From Rhodobacter sp. SY28-1 (GTDB lineage Bacteria > Pseudomonadota > Alphaproteobacteria > Rhodobacterales > Rhodobacteraceae), in the NCBI RefSeq assembly GCF_005222785.1, contig NZ_STGH01000002.1, positions 372,001 through 436,000 of the forward strand: a DNA stretch of 64,000 bases, read 5' to 3'. Under the pieces are notes generated by a model, which saw only the letters and a list, made by a program, of their open reading frames with translations, was not told the DNA's origin and did not search any database. Positions 34,223 to 45,109 of this stretch are shown here, piece after piece (position 1 is the first letter of the stretch; every line of letters starts with the position of its first letter). Position numbers and translations under genes: made by a program.

Positions 34223-35014
34223 TCAGTCGAAGACCGCCGCGATGTCCTGCACGCTGGCGCCTTCCTTGATCTCGCGCAGCCGGGCGTAGATCAGCGCGAC
34301 CGAGATCGACCCCAGCGCCGCGCCAATGGCCGAGACCAGTCCCAGGACCAGGATGCCGACGACCAGACCCACGCCGGAAAAGCCGGTCGTACCCAGGAAT
34401 ATCCCGACCAGGAACATCGCGACAAAGCCGATGACCGCCGCGATGATGACCAGAAGGATGATCGCGCCGACGATCGGCCAGCGATAGTCCTTGGTCAGGT
34501 TGGCGCTGCGGCTCAGACCTCCGAACCCGACCTTCTCGATCACCACCGCAGCCGGCATCATCGAGAAGACCGCATAGATCCACAGCCCCGGGATAATCAG
34601 CGCGATCATTCCAAGGACCGTCAGGATGCCCCCGGCAAGCCCCAGGATCGCAATCGGGACCGCAGCCGACAGGGCGGGGCCGAAATATGCGCCCAGCCGC
34701 AGCGGCCGCTGCAGCTTGGCATCATAGGCCATCTGCACCATCAGCGCTGTCGTGACGCCGCTCAGGACCAGCTGGACAATGGTATCTATGCCTGCCCGGA
34801 CAAAGTATCCGCCATCCGGCGCCGTTGGCTCAGCCACCCCCAGGGCTTCGTTCCAGCCGTTCAGTAGACCCGAGATCACGATGCCAAGCAGCGTCGGCCC
34901 AAGGCTCAGGACCAGCACCGGACCGAGATGCCGGAACAGGATGGAAAAGCTTTCGCTGATGATCGAGCCGACGCCAAGCGCGGCTACTGGCGGATTGGTG
35001 GTTGCAGAACTCAT
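34223..35014 (-). CDS. Multi-pass membrane protein, YciC/GPDPase-membrane-domain-like
   Basis: 263 residues with about six membrane helices, in long hydrophobic stretches (PVLVLSLGPTLLGIVISGLL; AVPIAILGLAGGILTVLGMI; IVGAIILLVIIAAVIGFVAM; VGILVLGLVSAIGAALGSIS). The pattern GLWIYAVFSMMPAAVVIEKV then RSANLTKDYRWPIVGAI is typical of the broad YciC / glycerophosphodiesterase membrane-domain superfamily, whose role is unclear. ATG at 35014 has AAGGAG seven bases upstream. It lies downstream of the RDD/SpoIIM/MoxR genes on the same strand with a 149-base gap, so it is probably a separate unit. Confidence 0.75.
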   Translation of the reverse strand: MSSATTNPPVAALGVGSIISESFSILFRHLGPVLVLSLGPTLLGIVISGLLNGWNEALGVAEPTAPDGGYFVRAGIDTIVQLVLSGVTTALMVQMAYDAKLQRPLRLGAYFGPALSAAVPIAILGLAGGILTVLGMIALIIPGLWIYAVFSMMPAAVVIEKVGFGGLSRSANLTKDYRWPIVGAIILLVIIAAVIGFVAMFLVGIFLGTTGFSGVGLVVGILVLGLVSAIGAALGSISVALIYARLREIKEGASVQDIAAVFD

Positions 35015-35163
35015 GAGAACTCCTTCCGATGTGACTTCAGCCAGAAAGGCCTTTCGTTCGAATACGGTGCTGCCGATGTTCACGGCTGCGTGAGGATAGG
35101 ACCCGATCCCGCGGATTCCAGCAAGCCGTCCTGCAACCGTGCCTTGCAATTGTGGCAAATTGT

Positions 35164-36078
35164 TCACGCCTGGGTATCGGCCTCGGCGTGATGCTTGTCG
35201 GCGCGGCGATCCCCGAACAGCTGGCGCTGTTCCAGATGCGCGCGCTGGGCGGTGTAGAAGGCCTGCAGGAAGGCTGCATGGTCAGCCGGGGCGACCGGGT
35301 CGGCATAGCCGATCTTGCGGCGGATCTTCTCGATGATCGTGGCAAGGGTCTTGCGGTGGTTGCCATAGGCCGTGGGCGACATCCGCCCGGTGTCGGCGCG
35401 CAACAGGCCTTCCAGCGTCTGCAATTCGAACGCGCCATAATGGTCCAACTGGTGGGACAGGAAGACGATCCGCGTGCCATCGGTCTCGACCGGAATGGCC
35501 TCTTGCGCCAAGTCCTTCAGCAGCACCGGCTGCGGCAGGTGGATCACATGCGTCCCGGCCAGAAGATCGCCCAGGCGTTGCCGGTACGGGTTCAGCAGAG
35601 GGATCAGGAAGGCCATGACGACCCAGGCAAAGGCGATCAGCGACAGCGTGGGCGAGGCGGCATCGAGGGCAAGCAGCAGCGTGCCGGGCAGAAAAATCTC
35701 CGCCTCTTTCAACAGGTTGCGCAGGACAATGGCGTGGGTGCCCAGCGTGCCACCGTCGTGGCTGACGACCTTGATCTTCATCAGCCGCTTGCCCAGCGTC
35801 TGGCCGTTCCAGATCAGCTCGGTGATAACGTAATAGGGCACGCGCGTCAGGAAAAACAGCATCATGGCGATGGCGAACAGCGTGTGCGGCTGGGTCAGCT
35901 GCATAAGGTCAAGAAGCAGAAGGATCGCCCCTGCCCCGGCCATGGTCAGCAAGACGTCGGCAAGTTGCGCCGCGACCCGGACGCCAACCCCCGCCACCTT
36001 CAGCGTCAGGGGCACGCCCTCCGGCGACAGGATCGTGTCGGGCGACGGACGCGGTTTCTTGCGGCGAAAGATCCTCAT
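35164..36078 (-). CDS. RDD family membrane protein
   Basis: 304 residues. The RDD domain starts GVGVRVAAQLADVLLTMAGA (Arg and Asp at conserved positions), with helices near residues 40-60, 65-90 and 150-175, and the conserved LIWNGQTLGKRLMKIKVVSH and NPYRQRLGDLLAGTHVIHLP. The C-terminal 110 residues are soluble, with LRADTGRMSPTAYGNHRKTL, not typical RDD. The ATG overlaps the SpoIIM-family stop (ATGA). Last gene of the MoxR cluster. Role unknown; RDD proteins are proposed transporters or membrane-stress factors. Confidence 0.82.
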   Translation of the reverse strand: MRIFRRKKPRPSPDTILSPEGVPLTLKVAGVGVRVAAQLADVLLTMAGAGAILLLLDLMQLTQPHTLFAIAMMLFFLTRVPYYVITELIWNGQTLGKRLMKIKVVSHDGGTLGTHAIVLRNLLKEAEIFLPGTLLLALDAASPTLSLIAFAWVVMAFLIPLLNPYRQRLGDLLAGTHVIHLPQPVLLKDLAQEAIPVETDGTRIVFLSHQLDHYGAFELQTLEGLLRADTGRMSPTAYGNHRKTLATIIEKIRRKIGYADPVAPADHAAFLQAFYTAQRAHLEQRQLFGDRRADKHHAEADTQA

Positions 36079-37073
36079 GCCCGACCTCGTCCCGCCAGCA
36101 TGGCCCAGGCCAGCCAGAGCAGACCGATCCCCCAGCCGATGGCATAGCGGGTGGTCATATCCTGCACCGTCTGGCGGAAGAAGCCCTCCAGGATCGCCGC
36201 AACAACCAGCATCACCGCAGCGACCAGCGCCAGCTTCACCGCGTCGCGCCCGGCACGCTGCAGGGCCTCGCGCCGGGTCAGATCGCCGGGAAACAGGATC
36301 GCCGCCCCCATCTGGATGCCCCCGCCGCAAGCGATGCAGATCGCCGACAGCTCGGTCACGCCATGGATCGACAGCCACCCCCCCATGTCCCAGCCCAAGC
36401 CCCGGTCGACATGCAACGCCAGCATCGCCCCAAGCCCAAGCCCGTTGTAGAAGGTCAGGGCAATCGCTGGCAGGCAGACAAACACCCCCAGCCCGAAGAC
36501 AAAGATCGCGATGCGGGTGTTGTGCGAGAACAGGAAGGTCGCAAAGGCCCCAAGCCCGGTGGTGTCCGGATCATTCGAATAGATGACCGATCGCAGATAC
36601 GAGGTCGTCGCATCCGGGCTGCGGCCGCCGGCAAGCTCGGGCGGAAGAAAGACAAAGTACCAGGACGGGTTTTCCAGATACAGAAGAAATCCCGTCAGCC
36701 CCCCCAGCGCCATGCAGAGGAAACCCACCAGGATAAACGCCCAAGACCGGCGCAACGCCTGCGGGGCGGATGCGGTGAAGAACCGGCGCACCAATCCACC
36801 AAGCCGTTCCTGCGGGGCATAGACGCAAAGATAGGCCCGCGCGGTCAGCGCCTCCAGGTAGTCCAACAGCGCCCGGTCCAGCGAGATTTCCCGCGCGATG
36901 GCCAGGGATGTCGTAGCCCGCCGATAGCTTGCCGCAAGGTCGCGCGCGGCGGCAAAGTCCATCCGGTGCAGCCCGCGACGCTCGGCCTGGGTGACGAGCG
37001 ATTCCAGAAGCCGCCAGTCAGCCTCGCGTTCGGCGCGGAACCGGGCAGAGCGGAGGGTAAGCGTCTCTGCCAT
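36075..37073 (-). CDS. SpoIIM/stage II sporulation M-like membrane protein
   Basis: 332 residues. A soluble helical N-terminus (WRLLESLVTQAERRGLHRMD), then five or six membrane helices (SWAFILVGFLCMALGGLTGF; IFVFGLGVFVCLPAIALTFY; LALVAAVMLVVAAILEGFFR) and the family signature WLSIHGVTELSAICIACGGG (HG..E). Found in non-sporulating bacteria next to MoxR/DUF58/RDD genes, and thought to help membrane-protein assembly or trafficking. ATG at 37073 overlaps the DUF58 stop (TGATG). Belongs to the six-gene MoxR cluster. Confidence 0.85.
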   Translation of the reverse strand: MAETLTLRSARFRAEREADWRLLESLVTQAERRGLHRMDFAAARDLAASYRRATTSLAIAREISLDRALLDYLEALTARAYLCVYAPQERLGGLVRRFFTASAPQALRRSWAFILVGFLCMALGGLTGFLLYLENPSWYFVFLPPELAGGRSPDATTSYLRSVIYSNDPDTTGLGAFATFLFSHNTRIAIFVFGLGVFVCLPAIALTFYNGLGLGAMLALHVDRGLGWDMGGWLSIHGVTELSAICIACGGGIQMGAAILFPGDLTRREALQRAGRDAVKLALVAAVMLVVAAILEGFFRQTVQDMTTRYAIGWGIGLLWLAWAMLAGRGRA

Positions 37074-38335
37074 CAGATCAGGTCCCGCGCCTTGATGTCG
37101 AGATAGGTGGACACCAGCCGGGCCGTCACCGTGTTCGGCTTGGCATCGACGATGGTCACCCCAAGCCGCACCAGCCGCTCCAGCACGCGGCGGCGGTCCT
37201 GGACCCACTGGTTCGCCGCGACCAGAGTCACCACGCCGTCCAGATCGTCGGGGGCCTGCTCCACCACCGCCTCAAGCTCGGGGTCGCGGATGGTGACGAA
37301 GACCACCAGATGGCGGCGCGACAGGATGCCGATGTTCTCGATCATCAGCTCGGCCGAAGTGGTGTCGATGAAGTCGGTGAAGATGATGATCAGGCTGCGC
37401 TTGGGCGTTCGGGCGTTCAGGTCGGTCAGCGCCAGCGTGTGGTTCGTCTCGCGTCCCACGGGGGCCAGATCGGCGGTCCAGCTGCGCAGGCGGGCAAAGG
37501 CCTGACGACCCGGACGCGGCGCGATGAAGGTCGTGGGGCGCGCATCATAGGCGAAATAGCCCACCAGATCGCCCCCGACCGCCGCCGCCCATGCCGTGGC
37601 CAGCGCCGCCGTGGTGGCATGGTCGATCTTCGGCAGACCCATCACCTCTTCCTGCATCAGGTAGCCGGTGTCAAAGGCCAGGATGACATGGTGGTTGCGC
37701 TCGGCCTGAAGTTCGCGCGCGACCAGCGACCGGCGCCGGGCCGACCGCTTCCAGTCGATGCTTTTCACGTCCATCCCGCGGACAAAGTCGCGCAGCTGGT
37801 GAAACTCGGACCCCTCGCCGATCGCCCGGTTTTCCTTCATGCCATAGAGGCTCGACATCACCCTGGTGGTGATCTCGCCGGACTGGACCGGCCGGATGTT
37901 CGGCACCACACGGCTCTCCACCGCGACGGCGAGACGCGGCGTGAACTCGAATAAACCCAGCCGCGATGGCCATGAGAGCCAGAGCCGCGTCAACCGCCAC
38001 ACCCCGCGCCGGACCGCCAGACAGGTGACCCTGACCGCATCGCCCGCAAACTGGCAGTCGGCTGGACCGCTCAGCCCTTCGGGCCAGTCGAACCGCACCG
38101 TCAGACCGGCAGGCGCGGGAGTGACCGACAGGGTCAGGTCGGCGCTTTCGCCAAGGAAGATTTCCGGCGCAAGGCTGGCGGTGACCGACTTCCCGCGCGA
38201 CAGCGACAGAAGGATATCGGCAAAGGCCACCGCCATCAGCACCAGCCAGGGCCCCAGCGCAAACTCGCGCAGCGCCCCGCCCCAGAGCCCGGCCGCGACC
38301 GAGGCCAGCAGCGCAGCCACGGCTGCCTTCAGCAA
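37073..38335 (-). CDS. DUF58 domain protein (VWA-like partner of MoxR)
   Basis: 420 residues. Two N-terminal membrane helices, a beta-rich middle, then the DUF58 signature GEGSEFHQLRDFVRGMDVKS, IDWKRSARRRSLVARELQ, and a VWA-like fold (VILAFDTGYLM; LIIIFTDFIDTTSAELMIEN; LVVFVTIRDPE). DUF58 proteins work with the MoxR AAA ATPase encoded 17 bases upstream, as chaperone or assembly adaptors. It ends overlapping the SpoIIM-family start. Confidence 0.88.
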   Translation of the reverse strand: MLKAAVAALLASVAAGLWGGALREFALGPWLVLMAVAFADILLSLSRGKSVTASLAPEIFLGESADLTLSVTPAPAGLTVRFDWPEGLSGPADCQFAGDAVRVTCLAVRRGVWRLTRLWLSWPSRLGLFEFTPRLAVAVESRVVPNIRPVQSGEITTRVMSSLYGMKENRAIGEGSEFHQLRDFVRGMDVKSIDWKRSARRRSLVARELQAERNHHVILAFDTGYLMQEEVMGLPKIDHATTAALATAWAAAVGGDLVGYFAYDARPTTFIAPRPGRQAFARLRSWTADLAPVGRETNHTLALTDLNARTPKRSLIIIFTDFIDTTSAELMIENIGILSRRHLVVFVTIRDPELEAVVEQAPDDLDGVVTLVAANQWVQDRRRVLERLVRLGVTIVDAKPNTVTARLVSTYLDIKARDLI

Positions 38336-38352
38336 TCTGGGCGAAGGGCGGA

Positions 38353-39298
<946 letters not shown>

Positions 39299-39309
<11 letters not shown>

Positions 39310-40603
39310 TGGCAATCAACTCCAGGATCTGTTCCAGGTCTTCGACATGTTGGATCGCGACGGTCGCGGGAATGCGGGCGGGCAGCGCCTTCACCCGTCC
39401 GATAACCTCCTCCAGCCGCGCGGCGAGGTCGGGGCGGCGGCGGGCCAGATAGCGCAGGAATGCCCGCTCCTCGCCGATCTGTCGGGCATGACCGGGCCCG
39501 ACCAGCCGCGCGGCGGTGGCGGCAACCCGGGCCGCGGCATAGTCTGCCAGAAGCGCACCATCCTGCCCGGTCAGCCGCATCAGCCGCGCCCGCGCCCGGA
39601 TCGCCAAGAGCTTGCCACTGTCCGCCACCTTCGTGCGAAGAACCGGCCCGGCCCGCCGGAAGGATCGCCACAGGACCAGAGCCAGCGTGATACCGCCGCC
39701 CAGCCAAAGCGCCAGGAACGGCGGCTGGAAGAACCGCAACAGGTCCGCCCAGGTTCGTTCCCGCTGGATCGGCTCTTCGGTCGAGGCCAGCCAGTTGTCG
39801 CGGCTGTAGTCGATGACCAGACTGCCGTCACCGGCGGCGGACAACAGGAAATCCCGCGCGATCTGGGCATTGTCGCCCAGCCGCAGGCCGTGGTTGTTCA
39901 GAAGGTCCGGGTCCGACAGGATCAGGACCGTCCCGTTGGAACCGGCAACCGGGCAGGACGCCAAGAGCGTCTCGGCCCCCTGCCCGATGATCGGCGCGCA
40001 GGCCGACCCGTCGAACAGTTGCGCCGCGTAAAGTTCGGCCTCCATCCCGACCCCGGACTGCGACCGGTAGGGCAAGCTGGTGAACACCCGACGGACGCGC
40101 GACAAACGGATGGTCTTTTCTCCGGTAAGCGAGCGCAAAAGGGCATTCAGCCGGGCCTCTTCCACCAGCAGCGCCGGATGGGCGATCCCCGTCAGCCGCA
40201 TGCCGCTGCGCCATTTCGGCAGGACGATCAACCCGGGCAGCGTCTCGATCTTTTCCCGCAACGGACGCCAGTCCAGGTCCGATTCATCCTGCTGGTAGAG
40301 AAGCTGCAGCTTGTCCAGCGCAGGCTCAAGATCGCGGCCCGGCACCGTGTCGAAAACCGGCAGGACCAGAAGGCCGATGCTGGCCGGATCCAGCAGCCAG
40401 CCCCCGGTAAAGTTCTGCGCGCTGCCCCCTTCCGAGGCGAGCCAAACCTGCAACCCATCGAACCCCACGGGCGAGCGACGCAGTTCCTGCTGCGCTTGTG
40501 ACAACAGATACAGAAGTCCGGCCAGCACCAGCCCGGCCACCAGACCCACGATCACCAGATCGGTCCGAATCGGCGCGGGGCTCTGGGTGCTGGTGTCCGT
40601 CAT
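39299..40603 (-). CDS. DUF4350 domain protein with N-terminal membrane helix
   Basis: 434 residues. The N-terminal helix [20 protein letters not shown] is followed by the DUF4350 domain ([47 protein letters not shown]), a second helix near residue 290 ([20 protein letters not shown]) and a soluble C-terminal part. Function unknown; its place between DUF4129 and MoxR genes is conserved in alphaproteobacterial MoxR clusters. It overlaps the DUF4129 stop by 4 bp and the MoxR start by 11 bp. Confidence 0.82.
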
Positions 40604-41316
40604 GCTGCAGGCCCCGTCATCAGGGGACGGATCTTGGCGACATGGGACTGGAATTCCTCTTCGGACACATCCCGGTTGCCGAACAGCACCCTCTCTCCGG
40701 CCATCACCAGGGCGCGCAGAGCGTCAAGATGCGCCTGCGCCTTCGGAATATGGCGCAGCGCGTCCCGCATCGTCCAGCTTGGCTGCAGGATCACTCCGTT
40801 CGCCGCGATGGTGCGCGCAAGGGCGGCCTGGACCAGCATCACCAGCGCGCGCCTGCGGTCTGCTGTCGTAAGGATCGCCTGCAGATCCGCCGGAGTGCCG
40901 ATGTCGGCGAGCGACTGCTGCCCCCGCAGCCGCCGGGACCGGGCCGGGTTCTGCACCTCGCCCTCCAGCGAAAACGTCAGCCCACCCCCGAACTGCAGGA
41001 AGATCAGCATCACCCCGATCAGGATAGCCACGGCAATCACGATAATCACCAGGTCCGACGGCGCATGAATCTCGGTCGTTCCGTCACTTTCCGTCGGCGC
41101 CTTCTGCGGGTCCTGCCTGGTCTCCAGCGGGGGCAAGGCGCCAGTTGGATCATAGTAGCCGACGTCGGTGTCGATGCCACGGTAGCCCAGAGAGTCCAGA
41201 TAAGCCTCGCCGGACGGCCTGATCTCCAGCGGTTGAGCAGTCACCTCCTGCGCGCTTGCCGCGAAGGGGGAAAGGGAAAGACACAGAACAAGAATTGCGC
41301 AACGAAAAGACCGCAT
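40600..41316 (-). CDS. DUF4129 domain protein with signal peptide
   Basis: 238 residues. Signal peptide (CAILVLCLSLSPFAASAQ), a periplasmic stretch of about 60 residues, one membrane helix (LVIIVIAVAILIGVMLIFLQ), then the DUF4129 core (ALVMLVQAALARTIAANGV; LQPSWTMRDALRHIP; LVMAGERVLFGNRDVSEEEF). DUF4129 is often fused to transglutaminase-like proteins, but here it stands alone as the first gene of the MoxR operon. ATG at 41316 gives the signal peptide; a TTG at 41352 is the alternative. Stop overlaps the next start. Confidence 0.8.
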   Translation of the reverse strand: MRSFRCAILVLCLSLSPFAASAQEVTAQPLEIRPSGEAYLDSLGYRGIDTDVGYYDPTGALPPLETRQDPQKAPTESDGTTEIHAPSDLVIIVIAVAILIGVMLIFLQFGGGLTFSLEGEVQNPARSRRLRGQQSLADIGTPADLQAILTTADRRRALVMLVQAALARTIAANGVILQPSWTMRDALRHIPKAQAHLDALRALVMAGERVLFGNRDVSEEEFQSHVAKIRPLMTGPAA

Positions 41317-41416
41317 GGCAATAGGGTTAGCCGAACAAATGCCCTGCCGCAATCGGCCTGCGCCTCAGGGCCATTGCCCTTTTGCCCCTCCGTCTGGGTT
41401 GTGGCCGGATGCGCTG

Positions 41417-42229
41417 TCAGCCGCGGTCCGGCCCGGTCCGCCCGGTATCCAGATGCGGGATCATGAGCGCGAAGAGTTCCGCCTGGGACGAAATCCCGCA
41501 GCGTTCATAGATTTGTCGGCGGAACACCTTGACGGTCAGCGGCGACAGGCCCAGCCGCTGCGCGATCGACGCGGTCGAATGCCCGCGCAGGATCAGAAGC
41601 GCTACCTCGCTTTGCCGACCCGACAGGAGGATGCCCCTATCCCGCTCCAGCGCCTTCTTCATGCGGGCCAGGGCATCGGGCCCAGCCTGCGCCGGGGCGG
41701 CAATGTCGGGCCAGTGCCGCTCGGCCAGTGCTGTGACGATGGGGGCGATCCGGTGACAGGTCTCGATTGCCCGGGCCGAAAAGGCACGGCCCGAACTCGC
41801 GTCACGCGCCAGGCACAAGGTCAACCCGACACCGGGGCGCGGATAGAGAAGAAAGCCGACCTCATCCAGGATCGTCGTCTGCTGGTAGTATTCCTGGAAA
41901 TAGCGGCTGCGGTGAAAGGCATCCGGGGCGATCTCCAACAGCCGGTAGGCCCCTGGCGGCGCCTCTGACAACTGAAGCTCATAGAGGGGGTCCAGAAGAT
42001 AGGCCCCATCGACATAGGTTGTCTCGATCTGGGCAAAGACCCTGGGGTCCGATGCCTTGTGAAACAGCACCTGCGGCGCATTGCCCTTGGGAAAGGCCAG
42101 GATGACCAGATTGTCCGCCTCGGTCGCCGCGACAAGATAGTCGAACAGGGCTGCCGGAAAATCGGGCGTTCCGGTTGCCCGGATGGCAGCGGCAAGACCG
42201 CTTTCTATCGAATTCTGGTCTGTGCGCAT
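41417..42229 (-). CDS. LuxR-type transcriptional regulator
   Basis: 270 residues. The C-terminal GerE helix-turn-helix is clear ([40 protein letters not shown]). The N-terminal 180 residues ([32 protein letters not shown]) look like a GAF/autoinducer-like sensor but lack an assured acyl-homoserine-lactone motif. It is divergent from the amine importer/oxidoreductase operon with only 78 bases between, containing repeated GGGTAT motifs, so it is the likely pathway regulator. Similar solitary LuxR proteins sense metabolites. Confidence 0.85.
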   Translation of the reverse strand: MRTDQNSIESGLAAAIRATGTPDFPAALFDYLVAATEADNLVILAFPKGNAPQVLFHKASDPRVFAQIETTYVDGAYLLDPLYELQLSEAPPGAYRLLEIAPDAFHRSRYFQEYYQQTTILDEVGFLLYPRPGVGLTLCLARDASSGRAFSARAIETCHRIAPIVTALAERHWPDIAAPAQAGPDALARMKKALERDRGILLSGRQSEVALLILRGHSTASIAQRLGLSPLTVKVFRRQIYERCGISSQAELFALMIPHLDTGRTGPDRG

Positions 42230-42243
42230 CGATACCTCTGCGG

Positions 42244-42300
42244 GGGTATATACAACCTGAAACGCCCCAAGATACCCTTTCTTACCGAATCAAGGGGTAT
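42244..42300. promoter_or_regulatory. Three GGGTAT motifs in the divergent LuxR/importer promoter
   Basis: GGGTATA (42244-42250), its inverse ATACCC (42272-42277) and GGGTAT (42295-42300) lie in the 78-base divergent region. The second and third form an imperfect inverted repeat (ATACCCTT / AAGGGGTAT), and the first and third are direct repeats 51 bases apart. They are plausible binding sites for the LuxR-type regulator. Confidence 0.45.
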
Positions 42301-42307
42301 ACCATAC

Positions 42308-43366
42308 ATGCAGACGGCGATCTCGATCCGCCAGGCCGTGAAACGCTATGGACCGATCACCGCCCTGCATGGCGTGTCGATGGATATCGCCGATAATGAG
42401 TTCTTCACGCTCCTCGGCCCCTCGGGCTGCGGCAAGACCACGCTTTTGCGGATGCTTGCCGGGTTCGAGGATGTGACCGAAGGCGAGATCCACTTGTTCG
42501 GCGAAAGGATCGCGTCCCTCCCCCCGGAAAAGCGCCCGGTCAACACGGTCTTCCAGCAATACGCGCTGTTTCCACACCTGACCGTGCTGGAAAACGTGGC
42601 CTTCGGCCTGAAGATGAAGGGCGTCCCCTTGTCCGACCGGAACGCGCGCGCCGGAAAGATGCTGGAGCTTGTGCACCTCTCGGGCTTCGCCGACCGCAAG
42701 CCCTCCCAGCTTTCGGGCGGCCAACAGCAACGCGTTGCCCTTGCCCGCGCGCTGGCGCCGCAGCCGAAGGTCCTGCTTCTGGACGAACCCCTGTCAGCGC
42801 TTGACCTGAAGCTACGGCAAGCGATGCGGGTGGAACTGAAGTTACTGCAGGAAGAAACCGGGATCACCTTCATCTTCGTCACCCATGACCAGGAGGAAGC
42901 CCTGGCCATGTCCGACCGGATCGCCGTGATGTCCTCAGGCCAGGTCCAGCAGATCGGCACGCCGCGCGAAATCTACGAAGCTCCCGTCAACCGCTTCGTC
43001 GCCGACTTCATCGGCGAGACCAACCTGATCGAGGTGGACGTGGACACCGTAACCGACGGCCAGGCCACCGTCACACTTCCCGGTGGCCACACCGTGGTCT
43101 GCGCGGCGGCCTCCAACAACAGCGGACGCCATGCCCTGTCGATCCGGCCCGAACGCGTTGCCATCACCGACCATGCCCCCGACCTGCAGGCCACGGTCGA
43201 ACGGGTGATCTACCTTGGCACTGACCTGCACCTGATCACCCGGCTGGACGGAGGTGAACCGTTCTCCCTTCGCTTGCAGAACGCCTCCCGCGTGGCCCTG
43301 CCGGAACCCGGCGCGCGGATCGGGCTTAAACTGGAGGAAGGCGCGGCCCGCCTTCTGGCCGACTGA
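42308..43366 (+). CDS. potA: PotA-like ABC importer ATP-binding protein (polyamine type)
   Basis: 352 residues. Walker [29 protein letters not shown] (PotA-type Q-loop), [30 protein letters not shown] and [19 protein letters not shown], then a C-terminal TOBE domain ([30 protein letters not shown]). It energises uptake of a polyamine or similar cation. ATG at 42308 follows AAGGGG. First gene of a tightly overlapped operon; its stop shares a base with the next start. Substrate is inferred from family only. Confidence 0.92.
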   Translation: MQTAISIRQAVKRYGPITALHGVSMDIADNEFFTLLGPSGCGKTTLLRMLAGFEDVTEGEIHLFGERIASLPPEKRPVNTVFQQYALFPHLTVLENVAFGLKMKGVPLSDRNARAGKMLELVHLSGFADRKPSQLSGGQQQRVALARALAPQPKVLLLDEPLSALDLKLRQAMRVELKLLQEETGITFIFVTHDQEEALAMSDRIAVMSSGQVQQIGTPREIYEAPVNRFVADFIGETNLIEVDVDTVTDGQATVTLPGGHTVVCAAASNNSGRHALSIRPERVAITDHAPDLQATVERVIYLGTDLHLITRLDGGEPFSLRLQNASRVALPEPGARIGLKLEEGAARLLAD

Positions 43367-44295
43367 TGGCCGGGGCTGCACCCACCCCCTCGCCCGAAGC
43401 AGGCGGCAGCGACGCCACCTATGCGCGCCTGCGCCGACCCCTTCTGGCGCCAACCTGGACGGTGATCGGCGTCTTCCTGCTGCTGCCCGTTCTCCTGATG
43501 GTCGTCTACTCCTTCCTGACCAAGGAATTCCGCGGCGGCGTCGAATGGGATTTCACCCTTGCCGCCTATGACCAGTTCTTCGTCACGCGCGGCCTTTTTG
43601 GGGACGAGCCCGCCCAGATCGAATGGACCTACATCACCATCTTCTGGCGATCGATCTGGCAGGCCGGGCTGGCCACGTTCCTCTGCCTGCTGATCGGCTT
43701 TCCCACCGCCTGGTTCATCGCCACCAGGCCTGAGGCCTCGCGCCCCATCTGGCTGTTCCTGATAACCATCCCCTACTGGGTCAACCTCCTAATCCGCACC
43801 GTCTCCCTCCGCTTCATCCTGCGCGACCAGGGCCCGATGAACGACGCACTGATCGGACTTGGCGTGATCTCCCAACCGCTTGAGATCCTGAACACCAACC
43901 TCGCCGTGCAGCTTGGCCTCTTCTACAGCTACCTCCCCTTCATGGTCCTGCCGATCTACGCCGCAGTCGAGCGCTACAACTTTGCCCTCTCCGAAGCCGC
44001 TGCCGACCTTGGCGCCAACCGCTGGCGCGCGCTGTTCGAGGTCGTCCTGCCGGTCGTCCGCCCCGGCATCGTCGCCGGCTGCATCCTGGTCTTCGTCCCG
44101 GCCCTCGGCGCCTTCCTCGCGCCCGACCTTCTTGGCGGTGCCAAGACCTTCATGATCGGTTCGCTGATTGACGAACAGTTCCGCGGCAGCCAGGGCAACT
44201 GGCCCTTCGGAGCTGCCGTCTCGGTCATCCTGATGACGCTGGTGCTGATCGTTCTGATGATCCAGGCCCGCGCTGCGGCGAGGGCCGGGCAATGA
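43366..44295 (+). CDS. potB: PotB-like ABC importer permease
   Basis: 309 residues, six membrane helices ([20 protein letters not shown] at the start). The EAA loop reads [30 protein letters not shown] in two parts, the PotB/PotC class pattern. It pairs with the next permease. The start overlaps the ATPase stop by one base and the stop overlaps the next gene by 4 bp. Confidence 0.9.
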   Translation: MAGAAPTPSPEAGGSDATYARLRRPLLAPTWTVIGVFLLLPVLLMVVYSFLTKEFRGGVEWDFTLAAYDQFFVTRGLFGDEPAQIEWTYITIFWRSIWQAGLATFLCLLIGFPTAWFIATRPEASRPIWLFLITIPYWVNLLIRTVSLRFILRDQGPMNDALIGLGVISQPLEILNTNLAVQLGLFYSYLPFMVLPIYAAVERYNFALSEAAADLGANRWRALFEVVLPVVRPGIVAGCILVFVPALGAFLAPDLLGGAKTFMIGSLIDEQFRGSQGNWPFGAAVSVILMTLVLIVLMIQARAAARAGQ

Positions 44296-45092
44296 AGGGC
44301 GTCCGTCATTATCCCGGCTTTCTGGCCGTCACGCTCCTTTGCCTTCTGGTCCTCTACCTGCCGCTGACCGTTGTGGCGGCCTATTCCTTCAATGGCTCCA
44401 CCTCGATCACTACCTGGGGCGGCTTCTCGCTGCGCTGGTATGCCGATGTCTTCACCGGGCCGGAGGCCACGCGCTTTGGCCAAGCCGCCTGGAACTCGCT
44501 GACCATCGCCATCATCGCCTCGACAGTTTCGACCGTGATCGCCACGGCGGCGGCACTGGCGATGATCCGCAGTGGCCGGTTCCGCGGCAAGACCGCCAGC
44601 TACGCCCTGATCAACCTGCCGCTTCTGGTGCCCGAAATCGTGATCGCCGTCGCGACCCTGATCTTCTTCACCACAATCGGGCTGACCACGGGTTACCTGA
44701 CCATCCTCATCGCCCACATCACCTTCTGCATCCCCTTCGCCTACCTGCCCATCGCCGCCCGGCTGTCGGGGATCGAAGGCCACTACGAACAGGCCGCCCG
44801 CGACCTTTACGCCAGCCCCTGGCAGGCCTTCCGCCTGATCCTGCTGCCCCTTCTGGGCCCCGGCATCCTGTCGGGCTTCCTTCTGGCCTTCATCATCAGC
44901 CTCGACGACTTCATCATCACCAACTTCGTCAAAGGCGCCGGGATGGAGACCCTTCCGACCGCGATCTTCGGGTCGGTCAAGCAGGGGATCAAACCCAACA
45001 TCATGGCGATCTCGACCATGATGCTGGGGGTTTCCGTCCTTTTCGTCAGCCTCAGCTATCTGATCAACCGCAAGGGCCGCCCGGCCCGATAA
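44292..45092 (+). CDS. potC: PotC-like ABC importer permease
   Basis: 266 residues, six helices ([20 protein letters not shown] first). The [17 protein letters not shown] motif after helix 1 and the EAA loop [20 protein letters not shown] are characteristic of PotC. It forms a heterodimeric channel with PotB. Start ATG overlaps the PotB stop (ATGA). Confidence 0.92.
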   Translation: MKGVRHYPGFLAVTLLCLLVLYLPLTVVAAYSFNGSTSITTWGGFSLRWYADVFTGPEATRFGQAAWNSLTIAIIASTVSTVIATAAALAMIRSGRFRGKTASYALINLPLLVPEIVIAVATLIFFTTIGLTTGYLTILIAHITFCIPFAYLPIAARLSGIEGHYEQAARDLYASPWQAFRLILLPLLGPGILSGFLLAFIISLDDFIITNFVKGAGMETLPTAIFGSVKQGIKPNIMAISTMMLGVSVLFVSLSYLINRKGRPAR

Positions 45093-45109
45093 GCACAGGG
45101 AGACACCGC

